DNA of 64,000 nucleotides. Source: Candidatus Zixiibacteriota bacterium. GTDB taxonomy: Bacteria; RBG-13-66-14; B26-G2; WVWN01. A program made the position numbers and the translations under genes. The stretch lies in contig JAUWLW010000004.1 in the NCBI GenBank assembly GCA_030613505.1, positions 1 through 64,000 of the forward strand. The letters run 5' to 3'. Shown in pieces: positions 50,461 through 59,296 of this stretch (positions within the stretch are counted from its first letter, which is position 1; each line of letters begins with the position of its first letter). The notes under the pieces are model-generated. The model saw only the letters and a list, made by a program, of their open reading frames with translations. It searched no databases and was not told the origin of the DNA.

Positions 50461-50967
50461 ATGACCGACTGGATTTACGTAGTAGCTTTTTACGGCGTCG
50501 CCGGCGTGGCGTTACTCGGCGGCCTGGGCGTGCTTTTCTTTCGGAACCTCTTCCACGCCGGCCTGAGCTTGATTCTCTCGCTCTTCGCCGTAGCCTCGCT
50601 GTTCGTCCTCTTGGGCGCGGAGTTTCTGGCCGGCGTACAGGTGCTGGTCTACGTGGGCGCGGTGGCGGTACTTATTCTCTTCGCCGTAATGTTGACGCAG
50701 CGTATTACGGCCAGGCGCGTCAGGAGGTACACGCGCGCGCTCATACCCGCGGCGTTGGTAACGCTCGGCCTGGCGGTCGTAACCGTGTTCGTGATGGTAA
50801 AGGTCGAGCTGCCGGCGATAGCGCCTATACCCGAGGCCAGCGCCATCGACGAGCTCGCCGACCAGCTGCTCTCGACGTACTTGTTGCCGTTCGAAGTCAT
50901 ATCGTTGCTTCTCTTGGGGGCGCTGGTCGGCGCCATCGTTCTGGCGCGGAAGGAGGAGCGGCGGTGA
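50461..50967 (+). CDS. nuoJ: NADH-quinone oxidoreductase subunit J
   Basis: The 168-residue protein has five membrane helices with the conserved FRNLFHAGLSLILSLFAVAS, GAEFLAGVQVLVYVGAVAVL and ILFAVMLTQR. NuoJ holds the pi-bulge helix near the E-channel. Its stop overlaps nuoK as GTGA. Confidence 0.95.
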   Translation: MTDWIYVVAFYGVAGVALLGGLGVLFFRNLFHAGLSLILSLFAVASLFVLLGAEFLAGVQVLVYVGAVAVLILFAVMLTQRITARRVRRYTRALIPAALVTLGLAVVTVFVMVKVELPAIAPIPEASAIDELADQLLSTYLLPFEVISLLLLGALVGAIVLARKEERR

Positions 50968-51275
50968 CGATAACGCCCCTCCACTTCGTCGGCGTGTCGG
51001 CGCTTCTTTTCGGCATCGGCCTGCTCGTCGTCCTGACCCGGCGCAACGCCATCGGCGTACTCATGGGCATCGAGCTCATGCTCAACGCCGTCAACGTGCA
51101 GCTGGTGACGTTCGACCGCGTTTACGGACCCGAGCGCCTCGACGGGCAACTCTTTTCGTTGTTCGTAATAACGGTCGCGGCGGCCGAGGCCGTCGTCGGC
51201 CTGGCGTTGATACTTGCAGTCTACCGCTCGCGCGGGACCGTCGCCGTTGACGACCTGCACGAGCTGCGAGGGTAA
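50964..51275 (+). CDS. nuoK: NADH-quinone oxidoreductase subunit K
   Basis: The 103-residue protein (GTG start in the overlap with nuoJ) has three helices, LLVVLTRRNAIGVLMGIELM, LNAVNVQLVTFDRV and FVITVAAAEAVVGLALILAV with the conserved buried Glu residues of the proton path. Confidence 0.96.
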   Translation: MTITPLHFVGVSALLFGIGLLVVLTRRNAIGVLMGIELMLNAVNVQLVTFDRVYGPERLDGQLFSLFVITVAAAEAVVGLALILAVYRSRGTVAVDDLHELRG

Positions 51276-51283
51276 GTTCTAAG

Positions 51284-51883
51284 GTGGGGCGGATAATCGC
51301 AGCGGCGGCCTTATGGACGTTCTGCCTTGCGGCGGGCGCCGCCGGCGAGTACGAGTTGTTTACGTACGACGCGCTCGGCGTGGCGCTTACCGTCCCGCCG
51401 GGGTATGAAGTGGACGCGGCCCCGCCGGCCGAAAGCGCTACGGCCGCCGCGGTTCGCTTGAGTTGGCCCGAGGGGCCGTACGCCGACTTGGATGCGTTAA
51501 TAATACGCCGCAAGGCCGCGTACGCGAACGTAATTATCTGGGCCGGCCTTTACCAGCGTCGGCTGGGGGCGTCGGACTCGTTCGAGGCGGAAGCCGACCC
51601 CTTAGGTGGAGCTGAACTCGCGGCGGCTGGCGCGGACGACGGCCTGAGAGGTTCGTACGTCGTCGGGGAGGAAGAGGGGCGGCGGCGCCTCGAGGTGTTA
51701 TTTTTGGCGTCGGCGAAGACATTTTACGTTGTGGAGATCTCGTACCCGGACGTCGTGGAAAGCCGCCTCGCGGCCGCCACGCAAAAAATGTTGAATACGT
51801 TTAAGATATTACCGCCGGTAGAAGATGTGCTATCCGAAGGAAGCGGTAGCACCGATGCCGGGCGGGAACCGCCCTCGGAATAA
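51284..51883 (+). CDS. Secreted unknown protein in the nuo operon, PsbP/Mog1-like
   Basis: The 199-residue protein (GTG start) has a signal peptide (MGRIIAAAALWTFCLAAGAA) and one alpha/beta domain: YELFTYDALGVALTVPPGYE, VRLSWPEGPYADLDALIIRR, GLRGSYVVGEEEGRRRLEVL and YVVEISYPDVVESRL, followed by MLNTFKIL and an acidic tail. The pattern of a sheet starting YDALGVxLxVPPGY and ending LxTFKIL is that of the PsbP/DUF1795 (Mog1-like) fold. It lies between nuoK and nuoL with 8 and 9 bases of spacing, so it is clearly co-transcribed. The role in complex I, if any, is unknown. Confidence 0.65.
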   Translation: MGRIIAAAALWTFCLAAGAAGEYELFTYDALGVALTVPPGYEVDAAPPAESATAAAVRLSWPEGPYADLDALIIRRKAAYANVIIWAGLYQRRLGASDSFEAEADPLGGAELAAAGADDGLRGSYVVGEEEGRRRLEVLFLASAKTFYVVEISYPDVVESRLAAATQKMLNTFKILPPVEDVLSEGSGSTDAGREPPSE

Positions 51884-51892
51884 ACTCGAGCT

Positions 51893-53821
51893 ATGGTCTG
51901 GTTAGCGTCCATAATAATTATCGCGCCTTTGCTGGGCTTTCTAATCGCCATCCTGTGGGGTAAGCGGATGGGCGAGCCCAAGGCCGCGATCGCGCCGGTC
52001 GCGGCGCTGGGCGTGTCCTTCGGTGCCGCGATAGCGCTCTTCGCCGGCACCCTGCTGGGGTACGGCGGCGATTTCTCCTACACCTGGTTCCGGGTGGGCG
52101 ACTTCGCGCTGCAGGTCGGCTTCCTGCTCGACCGCTTCGCCGGCGTAATGGCTCTCGTCGTCGCGACCGTTTCGTTCATGATCCACATCTACTCGACCGG
52201 CTACATGGCCGGCGACAAGCTCTACGGCCGCTACTTCGCGTACCTGAACCTCTTTTCGGCGGCGATGCTCGGGTTGGTTTTGGCCAACAACTTCCTGCAA
52301 GCGTTCATCTTCTGGGAACTGGTCGGCCTAACGTCGTACCTCTTGATCGGCTTCTGGTTCGAGAAGCCGGAGGCGGCCAACGCCGGCATGAAAGCGTTCA
52401 TAACGACGCGGCTGGGCGACGTCGGCCTGTTAGTGGGCATTATACTCATATTCACGTTGACCGGCACGTTCCACTTCGGGACCATCTTCGGCCTGATCGA
52501 GTACGGTGCGCTGGCGCCGGCGATGGTAACGGCGATCGCTATTCTCATCTTCGCGGGCGCGGTGGGGAAGTCGGCGCAGATACCGCTGCATGTCTGGCTC
52601 CCCGACGCGATGGAGGGCCCGACGCCGGTCAGCGCCCTGATCCACGCCGCGACGATGGTGGCCGCGGGCGTCTACCTCGTCGCGCGCTCGTTCCCCATAT
52701 TCGTCGCCGCCGCCGGGGCCTCGGAGGTCGTGGCGTACGTGGGGGCGACCACGGCCCTCATGGCCGCGACCATAGCCGTAGTCCAGATAGACATCAAGCG
52801 CGTGCTGGCGTATTCCACCATAAGCCAGCTCGGCTATATGATGCTCGCGTTGGGGTGCGGCAGCCAGGCCGCGGGGATATTCCACCTCTACACGCACGCG
52901 TTCTTCAAGGCGCTTTTGTTTTTAGGCGCCGGCGCCGTCATCCACGCTTGTCACACCAACGATATGCGCGAGATGGGCGGCCTGGGCCGCCGGATGAAGT
53001 GGACCGCGGCGACCTTCATACTGGCGGCGCTCGCGCTGGCGGGCGTGCCGCCGTTCTCGGGCTTCTTCTCCAAGGACGAGATTCTGGTCGCGGTCGTCGA
53101 CCACGGCGGATGGTACTTGGCCTTCGCCGCTTTCTTCACCGTCTTCCTGACGGCGTTCTACATGTTCCGCGCCATATTCATTACCTTCGGCGGCAAAGCG
53201 GGGGAAAAGGCGGAGCGCGCCCGTGAGGCGCCCTGGAATATGTTGGGGCCGATGGTATTCCTCTGCGTATTCGCGGTCGTGGCCGGATGGATCGGCATAC
53301 CGGGGGTAACGAAGGGCTTCGCGTGGTTGGCCGGCTTCGATGTGCACGGCGAGCACTACGGCATCAACGTCGGCGCCGCGGGCGCGTCGCTCGCTTTGGC
53401 CGCGGGCGGCATCGGGCTGGCGTGGGCTTTGTATAGATTGAAGGTGTACCCGGTCGAAAAGATTTACAGGACCTTCCGGCCGGTGGCGGTTGTGCTCGAG
53501 CGCAAGTACTTCTTCGACGACGTGTACGGCTTCCTGTTCGTTAAGGGTACCGTATTCTTCGCGCGGCTATGGGGCCTGTTCGACAATTACGTAATAGACG
53601 GCGCCGTGAACGGCACCGCCCGGCTTACGGTCCTGTTGTCGAAGTTCAAGGGTTGGTTCGACCTCGCCGTCGTGGACGGCGCGGTCAACTTCACCGGCTG
53701 GATTACGCAAGCTTTCGGTAAAACATTCCGCCGCGTCCAAACGGGCTACGTTCAGGAATATCTAATAGTCCTGGTATGCGGCGTAATCGCGATACTGGTC
53801 GCGGTGCTCGTTATCCTTTAG
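51893..53821 (+). CDS. nuoL: NADH-quinone oxidoreductase subunit L
   Basis: The 642-residue protein has about 16 helices, VSFMIHIYSTGYM, YFAYLNLFSAAMLGLVLANN, the antiporter core FWELVGLTSYLLIGFWF, GAVGKSAQIPLHVWLPDAME, HAATMVAAGVYLVAR and QIDIKRVLAYSTISQLGYMM. The C-terminal region contains the long lateral helix and a repeated VDGAVN-type segment (IDGAVNGTARLTVL and VDGAVNFTGWI). It is a proton-pumping antiporter-like subunit. Confidence 0.96.
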   Translation: MVWLASIIIIAPLLGFLIAILWGKRMGEPKAAIAPVAALGVSFGAAIALFAGTLLGYGGDFSYTWFRVGDFALQVGFLLDRFAGVMALVVATVSFMIHIYSTGYMAGDKLYGRYFAYLNLFSAAMLGLVLANNFLQAFIFWELVGLTSYLLIGFWFEKPEAANAGMKAFITTRLGDVGLLVGIILIFTLTGTFHFGTIFGLIEYGALAPAMVTAIAILIFAGAVGKSAQIPLHVWLPDAMEGPTPVSALIHAATMVAAGVYLVARSFPIFVAAAGASEVVAYVGATTALMAATIAVVQIDIKRVLAYSTISQLGYMMLALGCGSQAAGIFHLYTHAFFKALLFLGAGAVIHACHTNDMREMGGLGRRMKWTAATFILAALALAGVPPFSGFFSKDEILVAVVDHGGWYLAFAAFFTVFLTAFYMFRAIFITFGGKAGEKAERAREAPWNMLGPMVFLCVFAVVAGWIGIPGVTKGFAWLAGFDVHGEHYGINVGAAGASLALAAGGIGLAWALYRLKVYPVEKIYRTFRPVAVVLERKYFFDDVYGFLFVKGTVFFARLWGLFDNYVIDGAVNGTARLTVLLSKFKGWFDLAVVDGAVNFTGWITQAFGKTFRRVQTGYVQEYLIVLVCGVIAILVAVLVIL

Positions 53822-53830
53822 GGGGGCGGG

Positions 53831-54388
53831 TTGAAGACGTTTCCGTTAAACGGGGCGCACGTGAGAAAGGTAGTAGCGCTCCACCGGGCGACGCGGCCTT
53901 GGTGCTACCGGGGTAAAGCCGTCAAAACCGTGCTGCGCGCGTTCTACGACGCGTACGCCAACCGCGACTTCACCGTCGGGACGGTGGCGTTGGAAGAAGA
54001 GGACGTAGTAGGAGTTATGTGCGGCGCGACGGAACGGGCGGGGCCGGCGCGGTGGCTGCGGCAGAGGAGGCGGTGGCGTTCGTTCTGGCCCAGGCTCGCG
54101 GGCGGGGCGGATATGGCGCTCGGTGGTTGGGACGCCGCGACGTTGGCCCGAGCGGCCGAAGGCTTCGAGAGGCCGGCTTACCTCGTTGCCGCGGCGACGG
54201 CGGAAGGATTAGCGGGAGACGGCCTTGCGGCTTTAAGCGACTCGTTCACGGCGGCGGTGGCTTCGCGGGGCGCGACGCATATAGTAGCTCCGGCCACGGC
54301 GCCGGACGAACGGCTGGAACGCGTGGGTTTCGAACCGGCCGGGGCCGAGGGCGGCGGAGCGTTGGTTATTTACGTGAAAAAGTTATGA
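53831..54388 (+). CDS. Unknown gene in the nuo operon, GNAT-like
   Basis: The 185-residue protein (TTG start after GGGGGG) has an opening that resembles GNAT acetyltransferases: LNGAHVRKVVALHRATRPWC, AVKTVLRAFYDAYANRDFTV, then VALEEEDVVGVMCGATE, the second strand of the fold. The usual acetyl-CoA pyrophosphate loop (RxxGxG/A) is not obvious; the middle segment is Arg/Trp-rich and may be a degenerate linker. The C-terminal GATHIVAPATAPDERLERVG and GFEPAG match the end of GNAT folds. It overlaps the next gene as ATGA. A role in the operon is unknown. Confidence 0.55.
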   Translation: MKTFPLNGAHVRKVVALHRATRPWCYRGKAVKTVLRAFYDAYANRDFTVGTVALEEEDVVGVMCGATERAGPARWLRQRRRWRSFWPRLAGGADMALGGWDAATLARAAEGFERPAYLVAAATAEGLAGDGLAALSDSFTAAVASRGATHIVAPATAPDERLERVGFEPAGAEGGGALVIYVKKL

Positions 54389-54984
54389 CGTTCGCGCGAA
54401 AGGAATTAATCGGCGTATTAATAGCTGCGGTTATGGCGACGGCCGCCGCGGCCGATGACGCTATGCCGTACGAGGAGATAATTTCGGCCGACGCTGGCTG
54501 CCGCGAGTACTTCTGGGAAGGGGTCGACGCGATCGGCGGCGGCAAGATGAAGGACGCGCGGGACAAGCTGGATAACGCGGTCAAGGAGGACGCCGATTGT
54601 TTCCTGGCGTACTTGCTGCTGAGCCAGCTCGAGTACGTCGAGGGCAACGACGAGAAGTCCACTGAGTACTTACAACGGGTCGCGGCCGAACCGCCGGAGC
54701 TGTCCGCGCTGTACGAAGAGGTCGCGGCGGCGTTGCGCGCCGACGACTACGAGGCCGTTGCGTCGCAAGCGGAGAAGTTGGTGGCGGCGTATCCCCAGAC
54801 GATGCGAGCTATAGCGGCCCTTCACCTGCTCGGGCGCGCGCAGTACCAATTGGGGCGCCGGACGGAAGCCGCGTTAACGCTGAAAGCGGCCTATATGTAC
54901 TCGGACCTCGCGCCGGGCACGGTACCGGCGTACGGTTCGGAGGCCGAGGCGGAAGAATTGAAGGAATTCGCGGGCGTGCGTTAA
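54385..54984 (+). CDS. Secreted TPR-like protein in the nuo operon
   Basis: From ATG 54385 the protein has 199 residues. The long open frame to 54019 overlaps the GNAT-like gene and is not used. A signal peptide (ELIGVLIAAVMATAAAADD) is followed by helical repeats: CREYFWEGVDAIGGGKMKDA, DNAVKEDADCFLAYLLLSQL, VASQAEKLVAAYPQTMRAIA and LHLLGRAQYQLGRRTEAALT. It is likely periplasmic. It lies 35 bases before nuoM. Function unknown. Confidence 0.7.
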   Translation: MTFARKELIGVLIAAVMATAAAADDAMPYEEIISADAGCREYFWEGVDAIGGGKMKDARDKLDNAVKEDADCFLAYLLLSQLEYVEGNDEKSTEYLQRVAAEPPELSALYEEVAAALRADDYEAVASQAEKLVAAYPQTMRAIAALHLLGRAQYQLGRRTEAALTLKAAYMYSDLAPGTVPAYGSEAEAEELKEFAGVR

Positions 54985-55019
54985 CGGTGGGCCCGCGCGT
55001 ACATATTGTTTAGGAGGCT

Positions 55020-56504
55020 ATGGCGATGGCGTTTCCTATTTTAACTGCAACGGTCTTTACGCCGGTTGTGGGGATGTTGGTAGTCTTGCTCCTCCCCGAA
55101 CGGTGGGTGACCGGCATTCGGGCCGTGGGTGTCGCTTTCACCGCCGTGACGTTGGGTTTCTCGGCGTGGGCGCTCGCCGTATTCGACCCGAGTATAACGG
55201 GCGCGATGCAGTTCGAGGAATTGCACCGGTGGATCCCTTCGGTAAATATTTTCTATCATCTCGGCGTCGACGGCCTCTCGATGCCGCTGCTTATTCTTAC
55301 GACGCTGTTGTCGCTTTTAGCCGCCATCGCCTCTTTCTCTATAAAGGAACGGGTCAAGGAATATTACGCGCTGTATTTATTGCTCGTGGCCGGGATGCTG
55401 GGTGTCTTCGTCTCGCTCGACCTCTTCCTGTTCTACGTCTTCTGGGAAGTCATGTTGGTGCCGATGTACTTCCTCATCGGCATGTGGGGGGGCGAGAGGC
55501 GCGAATACGCCGCCATAAAGTTCTTCCTCTACACGTTGCTGGGAAGCGTCATAATGCTCTTGGGGATATTGGCGCTGTACTTCACCGCTCAGCCCCACAC
55601 CTTCGACATGCTCGAGCTTATGCGGCAGCAGGGGACCTTCCTGCGGACGTTCCAGATCGTCGTTTTCCTGGCGTTCTTCGTGGGCTTCGCGATAAAGGTG
55701 CCGGTCTTCCCCTTCCACACGTGGCTGCCCGACGCCCACGTCGAGGCGCCCACGGCGATATCGGTATTGCTGGCGGGCGTGCTATTGAAGATGGGCGGCT
55801 ACGGCCTGCTCCGCGTTTCGTTCCCGATACTACCGCAGGGCGCCCACTGGTTCGCCTGGCCGCTGGCGATATTGGGCGTGATAAACATCGTGTACGGCTC
55901 GCTGGTCGCCATGGCCCAGAAAGACCTCAAGAAGCTCATCGCGTACTCGTCGGTAGCGCACATGGGTTTCGTGCTTCTGGGCGCGGCGGCCATGACGCCG
56001 ACGGGTCTCAACGGCGCCGTGATGCAGATGGTCTGCCACGGCATCATTACGGGCGCGTTGTTCCTCTTGGTGGGCGTCCTCTACGACCGCGCCCACGTCC
56101 GCGAAATCGACGCCTTCTCGGGCCTCGCCGTCCGCGTGCCGGTGTACTTCGGCATCATGTCGTTTACGATGTTCGCTTCTCTCGGATTGCCCGGTCTCGC
56201 CGGGTTCGTGCCGGAATTTTTATCGCTCGCCGGGGCCTTCCCGGTCTTTCCGGTGCTGGTCATCATCTCGGGCGTCGGCATAGTCATAACCGCGGCTTAC
56301 TTCCTGTGGACCATACGGCGCATGTTCCTGGGGAAATTAATGCCGCGGTGGGAGAATTTACCGGACATCAACTTCCGCGAACTCGTGACGGTGGTGCCGC
56401 TCATGGTCCTCATGGTTCTCATCGGCGTCTATCCGTCTATAATAATTAAATTGATGAACCCGGCTCTCACCGAACTCTCGCGGTTTATGACGGCCCTCAA
56501 GTAG
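55020..56504 (+). CDS. nuoM: NADH-quinone oxidoreductase subunit M
   Basis: The 494-residue protein has 14 helices with GVDGLSMPLLILTTLLSLLA, SLDLFLFYVFWEVMLVPMYF, GFAIKVPVFPFHTWLPDAHV, EAPTAISVLLAGVLLKMGGY and QKDLKKLIAYSSVAHMGFVL, all of the NuoM antiporter-like subunit. The start is the ATG at 55020 after TAGGAGGCT; a second ATG at 55026 is equally possible. Confidence 0.96.
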   Translation: MAMAFPILTATVFTPVVGMLVVLLLPERWVTGIRAVGVAFTAVTLGFSAWALAVFDPSITGAMQFEELHRWIPSVNIFYHLGVDGLSMPLLILTTLLSLLAAIASFSIKERVKEYYALYLLLVAGMLGVFVSLDLFLFYVFWEVMLVPMYFLIGMWGGERREYAAIKFFLYTLLGSVIMLLGILALYFTAQPHTFDMLELMRQQGTFLRTFQIVVFLAFFVGFAIKVPVFPFHTWLPDAHVEAPTAISVLLAGVLLKMGGYGLLRVSFPILPQGAHWFAWPLAILGVINIVYGSLVAMAQKDLKKLIAYSSVAHMGFVLLGAAAMTPTGLNGAVMQMVCHGIITGALFLLVGVLYDRAHVREIDAFSGLAVRVPVYFGIMSFTMFASLGLPGLAGFVPEFLSLAGAFPVFPVLVIISGVGIVITAAYFLWTIRRMFLGKLMPRWENLPDINFRELVTVVPLMVLMVLIGVYPSIIIKLMNPALTELSRFMTALK

Positions 56505-56517
56505 ACGGCCGCGCGTT

Positions 56518-58029
56518 ATGGAATACGACTGGCTTAGCCTCTTACCCCATTTAATACTCGCCGGCGGCGCGGTAGTGCTGGTGGCGGCGGGCGCGGCTTC
56601 GCGGCGCTTCGCCGGCGCCGTGGCGCCTTATTTCACGGTCGCGGTAGCGGCGGCCACGGCCGCCGCGGCGTTGATGCTGTGGCGCGAGCCGGCGTCGTCG
56701 TGGTTCGGCGCGCTTACCGTCGACCCGTTCTTCGTTATCTTCGCCGTCATCTTTGCGGCGACGCTCGCGCTCGTGGCGCTGTTGTCGGCGCGGTACGCGC
56801 CGCTCGACGGTAGCGACCGGCCCGAGTATTACGCCCTCCTCATAATGGTGACGTGCGCCGTGACGTTTATGGCGTCGGCTACCAACCTCGTCCTAATCTA
56901 CGTGGCGATCGAGTTCTCCAGCATACTTTCCTACATCCTCGTCGGGTACGTCCGCGGCGACCGGCTCTCGGGCGAGGCAGGCCTGAAATACTTCCTCTAC
57001 GGCGCGGTCGCTTCCGCGGTGATGTTGTTGGGGTTCGGGCTCCTGTACGCCATGACCGGCGCTACGGACCTGGCGGCGGTGGCGGCGAATTTGCCGCACA
57101 TGGGGCGCTCGTTCGAGACGTGGGGGTACGTTACGGTCGTCACGCCGTCGGGCGGGGCCGCGGCGACGCTTTCGCCGGTGTTTATCTTCTTGGCGTTCGG
57201 GCTTATACTCGTCGGCTTGGGTTACAAAATTTCCGCGGTACCCTTCCACATGTGGGCGCCGGACGCGTACCAGGGGGCGCCCACGCCCGTCGCGGCCTTC
57301 CTCTCGGTGGCGTCGAAGGCGTCGGGATTCGCCGTCATATTGCGCCTGGTGCTGACGCTGCACGGCGCGCTCGACTTGGTATACGGCGGGTGGACCAAAT
57401 ACTTGGCGGCGCTGGCGGTGGCGTCGATGGTCTTCGGCGTCGTCGTCGGCATCGTACAGACGGACGTGCGGCGGCTGTTGGCGTATTCGTCGATCGCCCA
57501 CGCCGGCTTCGCGTTGTTGGGAATCGTCGCCGATACTCAACTCGGCTTTGCATCGGTCATCGTATATCTCGTGCTATACGCGGCGATGAATATCGGCGCT
57601 TTCGGCACGGTGGCCGTCATAGGCCACGTTACCGGCGGCTACGACTTGAAGGATTACGCCGGCATGGGGCGGCGGCACCCGGTACTCGCCGCGGCCCTTG
57701 CAGTCTTCCTGCTCGCGCTGGCCGGGATTCCGCCGTTATCCGGCTTTTTCGCGAAGTTCTACGTATTGGCGGCGCTAATCGACCGGGACTATATTTTCCT
57801 GGCGGTAGTCGCCATTTTGGCGAGCGTCGTCGCGCTTTTCCTGTACGCGCGCGTTATTAAACCGATGTACTTCGGCAAGGCGGAGGGCGAAGATGTCCGG
57901 CGGTTTTCGCCGGCGGCGGCGGTGGCGCTCGTAATATGTTTCCTATTCACGTTGCTCCTGGGCGTTTGGCCGCAACTTCTCGTGGCGTGGGCCAAGGCGG
58001 CGATAATACCCCTTTTACCTAGGATATAG
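56518..58029 (+). CDS. nuoN: NADH-quinone oxidoreductase subunit N
   Basis: The 503-residue protein has 14 helices, VLIYVAIEFSSILSYILVGY, SGEAGLKYFLYGAVASAVML, YKISAVPFHMWAPDAYQGAP, QTDVRRLLAYSSIAHAGFAL and LAGIPPLSGFFAKFYVLAAL. It is the last gene of the operon and ends before a terminator. Confidence 0.96.
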   Translation: MEYDWLSLLPHLILAGGAVVLVAAGAASRRFAGAVAPYFTVAVAAATAAAALMLWREPASSWFGALTVDPFFVIFAVIFAATLALVALLSARYAPLDGSDRPEYYALLIMVTCAVTFMASATNLVLIYVAIEFSSILSYILVGYVRGDRLSGEAGLKYFLYGAVASAVMLLGFGLLYAMTGATDLAAVAANLPHMGRSFETWGYVTVVTPSGGAAATLSPVFIFLAFGLILVGLGYKISAVPFHMWAPDAYQGAPTPVAAFLSVASKASGFAVILRLVLTLHGALDLVYGGWTKYLAALAVASMVFGVVVGIVQTDVRRLLAYSSIAHAGFALLGIVADTQLGFASVIVYLVLYAAMNIGAFGTVAVIGHVTGGYDLKDYAGMGRRHPVLAAALAVFLLALAGIPPLSGFFAKFYVLAALIDRDYIFLAVVAILASVVALFLYARVIKPMYFGKAEGEDVRRFSPAAAVALVICFLFTLLLGVWPQLLVAWAKAAIIPLLPRI

Positions 58030-58053
58030 TTTTCGCTTTATCGTACCCACGTG

Positions 58054-58077
58054 ACCCCGGTGGTGAGCCGGGGTTTT
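58054..58077 (+). terminator. Terminator of the nuo operon
   Basis: ACCCCGG (58054-58060), loop TGGTGAG, CCGGGGT (58068-58074) and TTTT. It closes the 45.7-58.0 kb operon, so no further nuo genes follow. Confidence 0.85.
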
Positions 58078-58096
58078 TCACGGCTTTCGCGAGGCG

Positions 58097-58125
58097 TTGA
58101 TTTAGGGGGCGGTTTCTGATAAAAT
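58097..58125 (+). promoter_or_regulatory. Promoter of the M23-thiDN-cvpA-pdxJ unit
   Basis: TTGATT (58097-58102), 17-base spacer, TAAAAT (58120-58125), then AGGGGTG as SD before the ATG at 58151. Confidence 0.65.
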
Positions 58126-58150
58126 TCAAATTAATAGGGGTGTAGACGCT

Positions 58151-59296
58151 ATGTTTAAACGCGATTATACCTTGATGATATGTTCGCATTCGTCGGGGCG
58201 AACGCGGTCGGTCCATTTGTCGCGGCGGGTTATCGCGGCGCTAGCGGTATTCTTATGCAGCCTCGCCGTAAGTGTGGGCGGCGTCGCGGTGACGTTGTAT
58301 TACAATTACGGCGCTATGGACCGCGCGGTCCGGCCTACGTTCGACCGGAACCGCCGATTGACGGCTGAGAACCGCCGCCTTGGCGGAGAGATGGGGCAGC
58401 GCGATAAAGTCATTTCTAATTTGAGTTTCCGACTTCAAAAGGAGCGCGACGATTACGCGCTCCGCTTGGAGGAGCTCGACGCGGCGTTGAAGAAGCTCGA
58501 TAAGTTCTACACCGACCTCAGGATAATGGCGGGATTTAAGCTCGACGCCGAATCGGCCAAGAAGCTCAGCGCCGGGGGCCCGACGATAAGCGAGGCCGAG
58601 TATTTCGATTCGCTTTACAAGCTGGACGAAGAACGTTTCCGCGCCGAAGCTCGGCGGCACGAGCGAACGTTGCGTACCTATTGCGTCGGTTGCGAAAAGG
58701 AATTCCTTATCCTTCGACGCCTGCTGGAACGCCGCAAGTCTCTCTTGGCGGACGTTCCCGATATGCCGCCGGTGAAGGGTATCATAACGTCGTACTTCGG
58801 CGCGCGGCGTTGGCGCGGCCGCATCCACGGCGGGTTGGACATCGCTGCGCCGCGCGGTACGCCGGTGCGAGCTCCGGCCGAGGGGGTGGTGGTGGTTGCG
58901 GGCCCGTATCCGTACTATGGGAACGTGGTTTTCCTCGACCATGGCGGCGGTTTCTCGACGCGCTACGGCCACCTCGCGAAGGCGGACGTCAAGGTCGGCG
59001 ACCGCCTCGAACGGGGCGACTTAATAGGGCGGGTGGGTGCCACAGGCCTCGCTACCGGCAGCCACGTCCACTACGAAGTCCGTGTCAACAACGTCCCGGT
59101 CGACCCGTACAACTACCTCAACGCCAAGTTGCCGGTTCACATCGTTGACGGCAGCAAGCTTAAAGTGATCGCGATTCCCGACGACGCCGACTTGCTTATC
59201 CCGGACGAGGTTTTCGAAGCGTACGAGAAGAAAGCCTCGGCCGAAGCGGCGAAGGTTCCCGTTGAGAAAGTTCGCGAAGAAGGCGGAACCGAATAA
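58151..59296 (+). CDS. M23-family metallopeptidase with coiled-coil stalk
   Basis: The 381-residue protein has a short cytoplasmic start (KRDYTLMICSHSSGRTRSVH), one transmembrane helix at about 28-50, a coiled coil at about 65-115, and the LytM domain at about 235-335 (HGGLDIAAPRGTPVRAPAEG, GFSTRYGHLAK, GSHVHYEVRVN). The HxxxD and HxH zinc ligands are kept, so it should cut peptidoglycan cross-links. The 50-residue C-terminal tail is charged. A second member lies at 34449. Confidence 0.9.
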   Translation: MFKRDYTLMICSHSSGRTRSVHLSRRVIAALAVFLCSLAVSVGGVAVTLYYNYGAMDRAVRPTFDRNRRLTAENRRLGGEMGQRDKVISNLSFRLQKERDDYALRLEELDAALKKLDKFYTDLRIMAGFKLDAESAKKLSAGGPTISEAEYFDSLYKLDEERFRAEARRHERTLRTYCVGCEKEFLILRRLLERRKSLLADVPDMPPVKGIITSYFGARRWRGRIHGGLDIAAPRGTPVRAPAEGVVVVAGPYPYYGNVVFLDHGGGFSTRYGHLAKADVKVGDRLERGDLIGRVGATGLATGSHVHYEVRVNNVPVDPYNYLNAKLPVHIVDGSKLKVIAIPDDADLLIPDEVFEAYEKKASAEAAKVPVEKVREEGGTE

